A DNA stretch of 64,000 nucleotides. It comes from Larimichthys crocea (Eukaryota; Chordata; Actinopteri; Sciaenidae). Below, in pieces: positions 46,401 through 59,697 of the stretch. The stretch lies in NCBI RefSeq assembly GCF_000972845.2, contig NC_040027.1:10336954-10400953 (forward strand), read 5' to 3'. Under the pieces are notes generated by a model, which saw only the letters and a program-made list of their open reading frames with translations, had not been told where the DNA came from and did not search any database. Position 1 is the first letter of the stretch. Each line of letters begins with the position of its first letter. Made by a program: the position numbers and the translations under genes.

Positions 46401-48271
46401 GCTCTTCTTCAGAACTGTAGCGTTCTCTGCAGATAAGCTCTCACTTTCATTTTTTTTTTCTTGAAACCATAAAGAGCTTAAAACAATAAAAGGTCAAGAG
46501 AGAAAATAAACTGTTCACATGTAGATCAGACCACGTAAAGTTGCGTCAATTTCCATCGTGGTATCTTGCGGTTTTTGACGTCTCTCGCTGATTTGACTGG
46601 CAGAACTCAGATCAGATGACACGACTTATCGTAACGACTGCGATGCAAGAAAAATAAGTGTTGAGTTGGGTAAGTATTGCTATGGATGCCCAGAACTGAT
46701 GTTAGATGATGAAAACATTTGTTTTTAGATCTGACAGTCTTTGATTCTGTCAAGTTGCGGCTGATTGTCACACTTGCAGGTTGCTAATCCTGTATCGGGA
46801 AAACGTCACTCCATCCTAGAAATGTCGTAAAACAAGTTCAGTAAGCTTTATTTTGGTTACGGGAATGTTTCGGCTTTACTGCAGAAGACGCGATGATTAA
46901 AACGCCTCTCTGCCAAAGCGGAGACCTGGTTTAACCTCGCAGCTCAGAGCTACTCGCTGGAGGCGGTGTGAAAGCCTTTTGAGTTACAACCTCGTGGTGA
47001 AGTTCATCACCATCAGGTGTGAAGCAGCAAAAAGAGCTCTTAAACTGAGCTGAACTGAAAGACAAAAAAAACAGTTTCGAGAACTTTAATCTTGATTTTC
47101 ATTGCTCATCAGGGTGACATTGTGTTTGTGGTATCTTGATTGTTTTCCATTTTGACTTGGCTCGGCTATTTTGTTGGATATTTGCTAATTTCTCCAGATT
47201 ACACAATATTGTTGCAGTCCTGCCCTGCCTAACATGAGATATGTTGTGATCCTGACTTCACTGTCAAATGGTTTTCAAAGTGCTGTTCCACACACATATG
47301 TCATTGTGCTGTTTGTCTGAAACGTATCCTTGTGCGGTGTGTGCGTGTGCGCGTACATTTGTGTGTTTCCAAGCTGCGGAGCTGTGGCTGACCACAGGAA
47401 GTTCTAATCAGCAGTGCGGCGTGGCTGCTACCTTCCCTTTCCCCTGGTGACCTCCTCCCCACCCCTCTGCTTCTACAATAGAGATACCAGGATCGCATTA
47501 CCGACTCCAAGGTTATAGGTCAATCCCATTTTTCAGCCCTCTCCGTCCCTTTTCCCCCTTCCAGATCCTTTCCCAGAGGTTAAAGCCTCCTGTCACCTAA
47601 ATTCACATCAGTTCACGCGTGGCGAGGGAGTGGTATCCGTCGGAAACCCTCTGTCTTCTCTCCCACCCACACATCGTTTTAGTGTCCCCTTGACAGACAG
47701 TTCTCTGATCCCAGGGAGCACTCACATAAAGAATTGGACATGGTTAAAAAACATGTTTAAAACACTGCTGGCCCCTTTGTGTCATTGTGTTGGTGTGTCT
47801 CTGTTACACCCCGGTTGAAGTCTATATTTTAGCGCTGCAGAGGATCGGGTTACTGGGAGGTAATGAGCCTGTGATGACCTCCTGCTAAGAAAACCACCCA
47901 TTTTACAATAATATTGCGAAGCAGCAGGAGCTATTTCGGGCTCCTAGGGTTTCAGAAGTAGTAGGTCCTTTTCATATTCTGTATATAGACAGCTAGGCCT
48001 TTTCCACAGGAACAGGAACTGAACATGTCATGCTTCTCATAACTGATATTAACTGCAGTTTTAAGTGTCTTAATTGCATTTCTGTATGGGACAATGAATA
48101 CACACAACAAGATAAACTTTGTATACTGTAAAATAAACACTCCGAGGCCTCGCTTTGCTCTGCTGCACACTTTGTAAAAATAGATTTTTTAAATAATCTT
48201 GTGGAATCTTTGATCTTGTGCCTGCACTGTTTGGCTGTGTGTTGTATTCCCATCATACAGTTTTGTTTGTT

Positions 48272-48302
48272 TGTAATGTGACGCTTGACCAGTCACATTA
48301 CA
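48272..48302. repeat. perfect hairpin, 11-base arms
   Basis: TGTAATGTGAC, loop GCTTGACCA, GTCACATTACA: perfect 11-base inverted arms. No wider terminal repeat was found, so it is not clearly a transposon end. Confidence 0.8.
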
Positions 48303-51300
48303 CTGCCGGCATTCAACCTTTGACGCGGTGCCAAAATTTAGCACATGAATCTTTCCAGATTGCATCATAGTAGAAAAGACAAAGTAAGTGAAAGAGAGTG
48401 CAAAAGTCTGTTGCGTACGTCGCCAACAGTGAGCACACGGTTGACATCAATCAGGTTATATGAGCTCATTTCGGGGCTCTGGGCAAATATAAACTCAAAG
48501 TGACGTCACCTATTAGTTTGGAGACAACGAGATTACGGAGGTTGCTGTCTTGGCTTTTTGGAGACAGAAGAGACCAGATTTAGACGTGAGCGTGGAGCTG
48601 GTGGGTGACGTACTGCCTGGTTATCGTATTACAACTCCAGTTGACTAAAAATGTGTTTCTCAAAACATTGAAGAGAGAAATCGGCAAAATATTGATTCAA
48701 AATTTGATCAGAACTGCCTGGTTTGACGGTTTAGTGACCCTGTTTTATCATCTCTTTTAGTCTAATATGAACATCGTGTGCGAAAGAAGACTTTAAACTA
48801 GCAACCGAGGTCACGGGAAACCTGTTTATTTCCTTGTTAGACGCAATACAACCGCACTTCTTTAATTGCAAATGGAGATGCCTCCTGCTGGATATTAGAA
48901 AGAATGCAGGTTTAAGACACCCCTGTGTTGCCTTTACTTTACAGACCTGGAAGCTCTGTCCACTAATTAGTCGTTCTGCGATGGCAATGGCATGCCAGGT
49001 TTCAGGGAGATTTTTCTGGTCATATAACATAAACCTGTGGTAAACAAGCAAAGCCATGTGTTTCTATGTTGGCGGGGGGTATCATTAAAATCAAACATTT
49101 AAATGTAAATTAACACCGGTTCAAAATACCTCTATAACAAGCGACTCCTTCCGCTCTGCAGCTCGATACATGAGGCCGATCGGCAGAAAGAGAATACGAG
49201 TCAAACAATCCACTTAGTATGATATACACATGGCTGACAGCAGAGCAGTGCTTTAAATCAGAGCTTCTACACTGAAAGAAAAAAACGCACCCGGGCCTAA
49301 CATGTGCATGTGGGTGAACTGTGCATGATCGTGCTCTCCCTGACACACAAATCTGCTTTTGATCATGTTGTGGTTCCTCAAGTACATAATTCCTTTTAAT
49401 TACAGTTTGACTCTCAATCAAACGCAGGAGCACGAGCTTAATGTCACTGAAACTGACAGGTGATCATTTTCTCTCACACACACACACGTAATCCCTACAT
49501 GTTTAGATGCTTACATGAAACCAGACCTGCTGAGATTTATAGTTTGTTCTGTAATCTCTTCTTTCTTAACATACTCATTGCATTGTATACTTAACTGCTT
49601 TATGTACTATAAACTTTGGTATAATGTTTTTTTTTGAGTGAGCTGAGCAGAGAGAGAGAGAGAGAGAGGCTTCACACAGAGAGGGAGAGTGATGCTTTGT
49701 GTAAACGATCAGAGAGGAAGTTGAAGTCCTGATTTTCCATCATCAGATAAGCAGGCCCTATGAAAATTTGAGCGCTGACATGACGAACGTACTGCCAAAC
49801 AGTAGAAGGAAGCTGTCGTTGCCATGACGAGATGAAACCCTGCACTCTAAACACCTTTTTTTGGCTCAATGAACTGAACGGACATAAATGGAAAATAAGC
49901 CGAGTTGAAAGCTGATTTCTGAGCATAGATTTGCAGGACAAGAAAAATATTCATTCACACAGTTGGAGAGCTTATCCACATGTGCACCAAACTAAGAATA
50001 TCCCACCTGGAAATAAGAACCATCGTGAGTCTATGTGCAGTCTTCCATGTTGACCCGGCATGTTTCAGATAAACTAAACACTGGATCTAAATAAGGCGTT
50101 TCCAGTTTTTTGCAGCCACCTGTAGCATCTACTTTACACTCAGGTGATATCCAGGCCAAGCCTTCCTCTTAAGACTGATTAGCAACGTCTGATCTCTATA
50201 AACATATACAGTATCTGCATATGAACGCAGGTTAAGACGGTTCATAAGAAGGTTCCAAGATTGCATTATGGTCAATGTATTCTACCTCATTTGCTCTCAA
50301 CGTGGATTTTTTTACCTGCATGCAACCAAAGTCCACTCACACGCGACTGGTCGATACAACTCGGTTAAAAACCAGAAACCAGATGCCAAAATTTTGGTCT
50401 CTTCTCTGCAGATTTTGCATTCAAAATCAAGATATCTGTTGTCTCGGCAAATAGAAAGGGGTACTGCAGTTTGGCTCATAGAGGAGAGAACACACACATC
50501 TGATGCGTCTTTGAAATCCATAAAAGCATAAAGGAAAAGAGCGATGCAAATATCTTCATAACACTACGTTCCAGTCCTTAATTCACAGTCTTGGCAGCAA
50601 ATGAACCATCAAACAGCACAAGCAGATCCATAACAATGAGAGGAACTGATTCAGGTTAATGAAACGGATGCTTTACCTCCATTTCCATGTCAAGTTTTCC
50701 AACCTGCTGTTGTTTTAAAACTGCACTTTAAGCTTAAATACATCACTCCTGGCAAGAAGGAGAGGATGTCCAAAGTCTGTCCAAACCTCCCGGTCACAGC
50801 AGACCACTCTGTCAGTGATGTTTTTTATATAAAACATTATAGGAAACCATTACATGAACGCTGTGATGTGCACAATCATTTGATTACAAAACATAAATAT
50901 CACACTGAGACTCAATAAGCAGATATTTAATATTAAAAGGACAAAGGGCAAAGATTTTTCAAGTAGTCTAATAGTCTATTTATTTTAATGTGTGAGATCA
51001 TTCTGAAAAGTTTCCAGGTCTTTATGCATTGAGAAACATATTGAAATATCCATGGAAACTGGCTGACAAGCTCTAATGGACACTGACAAATTTTAACCAC
51101 GAGTGAAAATGTGCGACCACTTCTGCAACCTTGTCTTTTATCGTCCTCTATCATTTTCCATCCAGAGCAACGGAGAGCCAGGCTCTTTCCAGACAGCAGA
51201 ATTCCAGGTAAGAGAAACGTGAATGGCTTTAATGTGAACCATCTTGGAAAAGGACTCCCAATTCCTCCCTAATATACGGAAACCTTTTAAAATAATGCTA

Positions 51301-54300
51301 ATATTTCATGCTTCCTTTGTGTGAAAGTACCACGGACCTCTGCCAAACATCCAAACTCACCGCTGATAGCCCATTTCGTGTGTCAAGTGCCATAAATTCA
51401 GCCGGCGGGGCTCGACAAAGCTTGTTCAACGGATAAATCTTGCTGCTCATAAAAGCCATTTGCTTCTTTATGTCTGTCTGGTGTTCAAACATTCACCTTA
51501 ATCCATCAACGAGGCAGACTGCTGTCAGAACACTAAGGCCTCTCCTTACCTCGCATTTCCCCTTATCATTGGCTTCTACCGAGAGGAATCTGAGGAATCC
51601 TGGAGCTCAGTCTGTTCGCCAACACCCCAATACGACAGGGTGAAACAAAGACACATGCTGCTTTTAAAACACAGGCTAATTTGTGACACATAAATCGCGC
51701 AAATTGATCACAGATGCTGGTGCTAACTACTGCCGCTGAGAAACAAGTGCGGAATAAAACAAAATAATTGACAATGATGTGTGAATCTGAGCTCTGGGAC
51801 GATGTTTGCACTATAATAAAGTCATGCTGGCTCACGGCCGACCGCCACCTCTTCTTGTTTTAAGACCTATAGTACAGTATAGGAACTCCACCCAGTGAAA
51901 TGGGCGGACTTTGCTGGCTCAGCACTTCTCCATCCAAACGGCTGCGGTTCAGTTAGAGGTCTCTCGCTGCCTCGGCCCCGAGATGAAGCACCTCAGAGAG
52001 CCAGCAGTACTAACCGGCCCCCTGGCTCCCACCGCCGGCCTCTGACTGACACCACTACACTGCCAGAGACATAAAGCAGGATAATAATAGCTGCTCATTC
52101 CTATCCCTCCTGACCAGACAGGCCCACACTGTCCAAAACCATATTTAACTGAATGATAAGTGACAAATAAAGGTGAATAACTCAGTCTACAGCCTTAGTG
52201 AAATCAGATCTATGAATCCAGTTCAACATATTTAGCAGGTCACCATCTTGGCAGGTCACTGACTCGGACTAATTAATCTTGTGACAGTCTTGCATCCCTT
52301 AAAAGGAAAATTCCATTTTATTTCACGAGCACGGTGCTATGTTTGTGGCTTTTTGGACATCTTTCCTTCTGGTTATGATAATAGTGTAGTTACTAATTTT
52401 ACTGCTTCGGTAATGAGTCATTAAACCTCTGAAGGAAATAAAAAATGATTATTTTAGACAAATTCTCATTTAAAAAGTTAGAAATCATGACAGGAACATA
52501 CTCTAACAAACTGATAGATTAATAATAAGGATGTTTCAAGCAAATCTTTGCCCAAAATGTTTCCGCGTCAATGATGGATTTTTTTTGGATTTCTGTTTGT
52601 TGGATTCGGCATCCAGCTACATACAGTGGAGCCAAGTGGATTCATTATAAGACTCAGTTACCAAGAGCATATACTGTAACAGAAGTGTAACAGTCCAATG
52701 CATTGTACAACCAAAGCAAATCCAGAAGGTCAGATCTGAACCTTGAAAAATCTTTGGAAAGCAACGGATGATCACGAGGGACAGATTGGGAAAGCTTTAA
52801 CTTTCACATCAGGTAAAAACTGGTTTCGATAATTGGGTTAAAAACATGGTTTATTCTCTTTTTGGCTGCACCGCAGTTTGAAATTTCCAAGTTGAATCTG
52901 ATTCGGCAGCTTTGGACCAACGGTCAGGATAAAAACGTTTGTGTCCAAACCAGAGTCTAACAGTAGGGTTTCTCTTCTTCATTGCTCTTGACAATTTTGT
53001 CAGGCAAAGTTGCAATCACGCTTCCACGACACCACGGGAGGTAGCAGTGGTGGCTTTGTTTGGGAGTTGCACATAAAGCTGACTTTCTGAGAGAAGGAGC
53101 AGAAATGAGGGTTAAATAAGGGACAGAACGCAGCAGATCTTCCATCACTCTTCACTATTTTTTTATTACATTGAGCTATGTAATTTTGAGACAAGATACA
53201 TCTGTAAAACTTTATTTCCTGCACTTCAATTCATGATTCTACTCATTGACTTTTAGGAGGAAGTCTGGATGTTGTTCGCTTTGTCTTGCCGTGTCGCCTT
53301 GGCATCGCAGCTCTATAATTAACCTGCTATAAATGCTACAATAACCCAAAGGAATAATGGCCACAAGAATGAAAATAAGAGCCACATTGTAAAAGAACTG
53401 CTTTTTTTTTGAAGAAGTAGTAGCAGCTGATGGTTTCAAGAGCCTCCTGTGCTTTGAAAAAGCTCTCAACAGGACGCCTAAAGAGAATTCCAACCTAATA
53501 CTGGGAAACTCTGAAATAGCCACCATATTTCAGGCTTCATTAAGTAGCAGATATTACGCAACAAAACAGGCCAACTGTTAAATCTTCTCTGGGGCACGGG
53601 GACAGAAGTGTATGAGTTACTGCTTGCCAGGAGTCATTATGTCAGCAGCACACACATATGTATGTGGGGCCATACCTGTTTTTCTCATTGTAAGGATGAA
53701 GAATTTGCTCCATAGTGAGATCTGACCCTACGGTTGCCGTCTCTCACTGCGTCTGTGCGTTAGTCGCCGACCATTATTGTACACTTTCACAAAGTAAAAG
53801 CAGTAATCGGTATGAATTAAAGGTGGGGTCAAGAGGAAAGGGTTATACAATATGTGCTGAAAAGACACTTGACTCAAACAGAGCTCGTCTCATCGTCTTC
53901 CAATCAGAGAAACTGCAATACTCATTCTGTGTGTGGAGACAGCGCTACAAGGATCCTGGGAGTAGATTTATGAGGTCTGGACCGCCTGCATGGAGTCAAA
54001 TGAAACCCAACACCAACTCTATTCCTTCAACGAGGCCTGAGAACCAAGCACCTCATGTCTGCTGCTACAAAAGACACCATACTGACTTTAAAAGGTGTCA
54101 GTATGCTGCAACTTGTCATAGTCTGGAACCCGCTCTCTAGGATTCAGTGGCTCGATGAAGAGTTATAGCTCGGTATCAAATCAAACTTCAGATCTTCAAA
54201 AGACTGTACAAACAGTTGACTGTTATGTCTTTTTCCTCGACTACTGTTACTTGTTCACTGACTGTGATCATATCAAGTGAACGATAAAACTAAGGCTCGT

Positions 54301-57300
54301 TTCTTTGGAGTGCATACTCAAAGATAAAGGTTGGGGGCACTAGCTCGCTGGATAATCTAGCTTTAAATTTGCAAACTCTCATTTTCCCCCTTAAACATAC
54401 GTCTTAAGCAGCCTTGACTTTATGAAAAAAAAAACAGTTTTTTTCCACATTGCATGAGATGTATTATGTCTCGGCTTGCTGTTCCAACACTTCATTGAAA
54501 CTATATGACGCTTACACTGAATGAATTATTCAAACCACCATGTTTTCATGGCTGCACCGTAACATCAGTTGGAAATTTTCAAGCTGTCGTGTGAGTTTAT
54601 ACAGGCTTGTCATGCCCACAGTTTTACCTGACATGTTTTATACCTCTCGAGTCCCCGAGACCTTGACTAGCAGTTTAAATAAAGTCTTGTGGGTTTGCAT
54701 CAATGCTCCAGGCTGAAAAGCGTTGAAGAAACATGCGCTCCAACGCACTTGAAGGTTGAAGGTGAAACTCAACGGGGTTCAAGTATGAGAGTGGCCTCAT
54801 TTCTTGTTGTTGACAACCGAGGCAATCAGATATGTTGTGCCCTGTAAGTAACTGGGTGCAGCAATAAAACCCTGTGGTAATTAAATCCCTTAAAATCCAA
54901 CAACAAATCATTTCAGCAGTACTATCTGTACACAACTGAACTTTCATTTTACATTTACCTCTAAGGTCCAAACAAGCAGGGGGTGCAGTTGCGGTTGCTT
55001 TTTTTAATGACTGTTTTTAACCCAGCATTGTTCAAAAACAAGTTTCTTAGTCTGCAAACCACATTATGCATAACAAAGCTCCAATGAAAAAAATCTATTC
55101 AAGTATTAAAGTCATCCTGTGACAGACGCCAGGACAGTGTGGTCAGCTGCAAAGTCAGTCGGGAAATGGGATAAGAAAAAGAAAACAACTAAAGTTTAAA
55201 CTAATTAAAATCGATTTTTCACATCAGTGCCTCGGGACAATACGTGGCAGAAGATGTGCACGTACACGCTTGATTGGGGTTTGCTGCTTCGAAAGCAAGC
55301 AGTCCAACCAAGTCCATTTCAATTACAGCACATGGGACAAAATCACAATTTACAGTCAACATGGTTTCCATTCTGCACAGCACACAACATGAGGAAAAAA
55401 AGCAAGAATACAGAACTGGCGAGTGGACAAGACTACGAGTTTTTCTACTAGCTCCAACATAAATCAGACGTCTTCTCTTTAGCAGACGGTGTCACGTCAG
55501 TTTCAGAAGCCTGTTATAATTAAAGCTAATCAGCTGAGAATCTGAAGCTTCAGTATCTGTGTCACGTAGACGAAATTTAAAGCGTGCCAAAGTCAGTAAT
55601 GCCACACCTGTTATCTCAGATAAAACACACGTTTAATCAGCAATTAGTCTTTTCTGTTGCTATGTAAATAAGTTTTATTGGGTTTCATTTGTATTAAAAG
55701 GACTCTGAATGGGATCGGAGCCAAAATAAATTGGATCATGACATCCTCGTCTTAAACTGTGATGATTGGCGTGGAAGTATTTAGAACTGTTGTTTTCCTT
55801 GGCATTAATAGTAGCAATTCCGGAGCTGAGACAATGAGCGTAACGCTGCTTAAGGTCAGGCATATTTCTGTGTGATGAAGTTATAGGGGCTGTTCAATGC
55901 GCACGCAGTACGTGGAAAAACTGATTCATGTGGTGCATTTTCTTGAATTTCTCGCTGTACTTGTGCCACGCAACCTCAGCGTGAACTAGACTAATTGCAT
56001 TGTTTGTGTGCATGTGCATGTCAGAGCTTTTTACCTATTATATGAGGGCTCTAATTGGGGATTTCACTAACACACTGTTTGCAAACCAGCTAGCAGGTTT
56101 TTGTCCCGTGTCCACCTTTGTTCTGTTCAGGGCTCGTCTGTAGGAGCAATCAAAGGAGGCTCTGTGAGACTCATGACATCACCAACTGAAGTATTGAAGG
56201 CAGGTCACAACACTTCATCACAAAGCCACAAGGAATGCATTCACACACAGCGGTGATGATATCTAACTGTGTTTCGAGTGGATGAGGGTTGAATTGTCCT
56301 TTAAATTCAATAAAGCTTGACAATGCAAAACATTATTTAGTAACCGGATCAGTCAGGTGTGTCTTTGTTATGTTGATTACCTCAACAGGTGGGTTGACTC
56401 CACTTGCCAACAGTCATAAAAAAAAGGTTACCACAACACCCACTGTCTTTATTCCCCTGGATCACTGGAACCATTGTCTGAGCTCCTCATACGATGACGA
56501 CAGGACTGATGACATATAAGAACATGCGGCAGAGTGTATTTCTGGTGAATCGGTTACGCAAATCTCACTGCTGGAATGACAGTCATCCGAAGCGAGAAGG
56601 AACTTTAGAAATCAAGACATGGACACGTACTCACAGGCAAGCGGTTGACAGACACCGAGGTGTGGTGTGTCAACAGGGCTATTTTTAGCTTCATGTGGAT
56701 GCTTTTGATTCTCACCTGTAGCCTGGATTAAAAAAAATATTTTAATAATAAAAAGTCAGGGCAACAACTCACAGGTGTGAATGTGCCGTGCCATGAATAA
56801 CTTCACACCAGTTTCTCTCACGACAGTTTAGAGTTATCGCTCTTATGCAGAGTGCAGAAATGTGAAATTTTGCATTCGGAAAATGCCAATAAATAACAAA
56901 CAACGTCGCCGCGAACCAGCAGGAAGATGGTCTGCTGCAGGGGAAGGATGTTGCGTGGGGTCAGAGCACAGATAAGAGCAGGATTTATTTAATCAGTGTG
57001 TTCCCTCTCTTTGCATGAACACAAAGATAACCCTTAACCTGATATCACAAACTGTGTCTGTTTATGTGTATGCAGCGTGCTCACAGGGCCGTGCAGCGGC
57101 GATGGTGTGCAGCACTCCTGCTTTGCACACTCGTTTGTGCAGCGCAAGAATAAACTTGCATGTTTAAAACAAAAGAATGATCAGTCATGTATTGACAGTA
57201 CGTGACGCGCACAGTAGGGAATGCTCGTACGTGACTTCAACAAAGCCAACGTTATATTTGGAGTTCTTGATACATGGGAACCGCTGATGGTGATTCCTCT

Positions 57301-59677
57301 CTGTCAATCAAAACACAACAGGAAAATCAACAGCCTCGCACTCATTCAACTGTAAACCACAGTGTGATGATTATGTAGTAATATTGTTGTGAAACTATTA
57401 GTCAATTAATGAACTGATGGAAAATTACAAAAACAATCTTGATTGATTATTCTTTGGAGTCATTTATCAAGCTTCTGTATCGCTTTGGGCCCTGGGGACA
57501 AAGGATGGGCAGTTACTACTATTTCTGTACAACTTAAAAAATGATTTGATTAATTAAAAAATAACAATAATAAATAAACAGTTCCACCTTGGAACTCAAG
57601 CAGAGGTGCCTCTGGCTAGCCGGCCTTAGAGCTGCCAAGACACGGACAGCTCGTAAACGCTCTCCAATCTGTCAATAAGTGAAGATGGCTCTTAGATTTT
57701 ATCAATAGAGATAGAGTGGAACGCTGAAAACATGTCACACTGGGAGCGTTGCTGTTGCCACAACAAAGTCCTTATTATGGAAAATCTGGTCATCTATGAG
57801 GTCAAGTTTTTGTGGATTATCCGGGAGCTCATTTTCCCCCTCACTCCTCAAGAAACCGCAACCGCATTCGTACACTTTCGATGAGAAAGTGGAACGTTGT
57901 TGCTGTCCCACAATAATCCGTGTTGCTTTCGATAAGTGGGTGGTAGGTGACAAAGGGGGCAACTGTCTGTCTGCTTTTTAGGAGGATAATCTGGCCTAGA
58001 AGGGCATTCCTGCGTTGCCCGGACCAATAATTGTTGCGTGGCTGTGACTGAGACGTAGAAATTAGGTGCAAAAGGGCAAAACAGCGCGAGAGGGTGTGCT
58101 GAGAAAATGACAGCGGATGAGTTGTGTGAACAGTGATGGGACAGCGTAAGATAAAGACAGATTGAGAGACAACTTCCCATTTATCACCACTTCTACCCCA
58201 CCTCCGCATGAGAGGTTGGACAAAAGCCGCAGAGCCATCACTCAACTCGCAACAGTTTATACCCTGTGGCGACACATGAACTTGGAAGTATGACAGCCGG
58301 GCTGCATTAGCACCGACACGCACAAGTGTGTACATGCACATAGACACACACCGATGCAGAGGAGTGTGCATACTCCCCTGGTCTACGTGAACATGGATGC
58401 TGCAAGTGCTAACAGACAAATTGAGATCTGCAATAAATATTTCAGGTTGAAGTTTGAGCGGAGGGAACGAGAGGAACCGAGGCAGCAAAGTTTAAGATGA
58501 AGTAGAGATGTATAATCAGTTCTGGTGATATTAGGAGCTTGTTGGGGGCGAATTGGATTCGATTTGATCTTAAAGCGGGGCTCTCAGTGTCAGACTTTGG
58601 AATTCCTTCCATTAGGAAGTGAAGGATCCAGCATAGTTGGTGTTTGACCCACGCAGTAAAAATCAGGAAATCCTAGTCTCTGTTGCAACAATTTTGATCC
58701 TTCTTCTGGAAATCTGACTCATGAAACTCTCTCAACTATATGGTGCAATACTAAATTACTAAAGCTCCCCCTGTAACTGCTTTTTGTAGTCAACACGTTT
58801 TTCCCATTTCACAAATTCTCTGCTCGACTTCTCGTGATGGAAATACGTCGAGAAGAGAAGGATCTCACACACAGTGAGGTGATTATTTCCAGCCTTGTAA
58901 ATCCCTCAATGAGTTCTAAAAACAACTGTGAGAACCAGACAGAGGAAGCTTTCTGATCGCATCCAGAAATATCCACGACGGCGTTTCACTGTATGTCACC
59001 TGGCAACCAAAACTATTAGAGCAAAATACACTGCGACACACCTTTGCGAAAGACTGAGGCCGAGGCCGCTCACCTGGGCCAAACCTCAGCGCTGGCAGAA
59101 ACAAGTGTGACTGACAGCTCTGTTAAGCCAATACAATGGAAACTAACATCAGCCACGACAGTTGGATCAGTTAGAAATGTACCTGTAGCTTTATTCAAAA
59201 CAACCCTGACAGCTTCAAACCGCACGTCCTTCGCTTTCCACATCTTCGGATAATGGTGGCAGCTTATTATTTTTTTTAATAACCAGCATGTTTCACATCC
59301 AGTAAACAGCTTCCACCATGACCACAGACAAACTTTCCGTCACCTCGCCTGCCTCGGGAAATGTTATACTCAAAGAAAAGTGCACACACACATACTTGCA
59401 CCACATGTGACGCACACCTGCATATTTAACCTCCCCTCACACCCCTCCTGGGTTGCTTGGCTCTGTCCCAAGGGGCTGGGGAGATAAATGAACTCATGTC
59501 AGACACACACACTGACAGGGATAATGATGAATTACATATATATTAGCATACAGCCCGAGGACCCCTCTCAGCCACACACGCATGCACATCTGCACACAAG
59601 GCCCCCAAACGGACCCGAATCTTCTTGCGCCTAAACTGAAAACAACAAAAGAGTCTGAGTCAGCTGAATTCTTAATG

Positions 59678-59697
59678 CACACACACACACACACACA
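59678..59697. repeat. short CA microsatellite
   Basis: A CA run of about 20 bases in the gmds intron. Confidence 0.85.

Noticed and set aside
53715..54140. 142-codon plus-strand open frame
   Set aside because: Starts with GTG and resembles no family I know. I considered a retroelement fragment but found no motif to support it.
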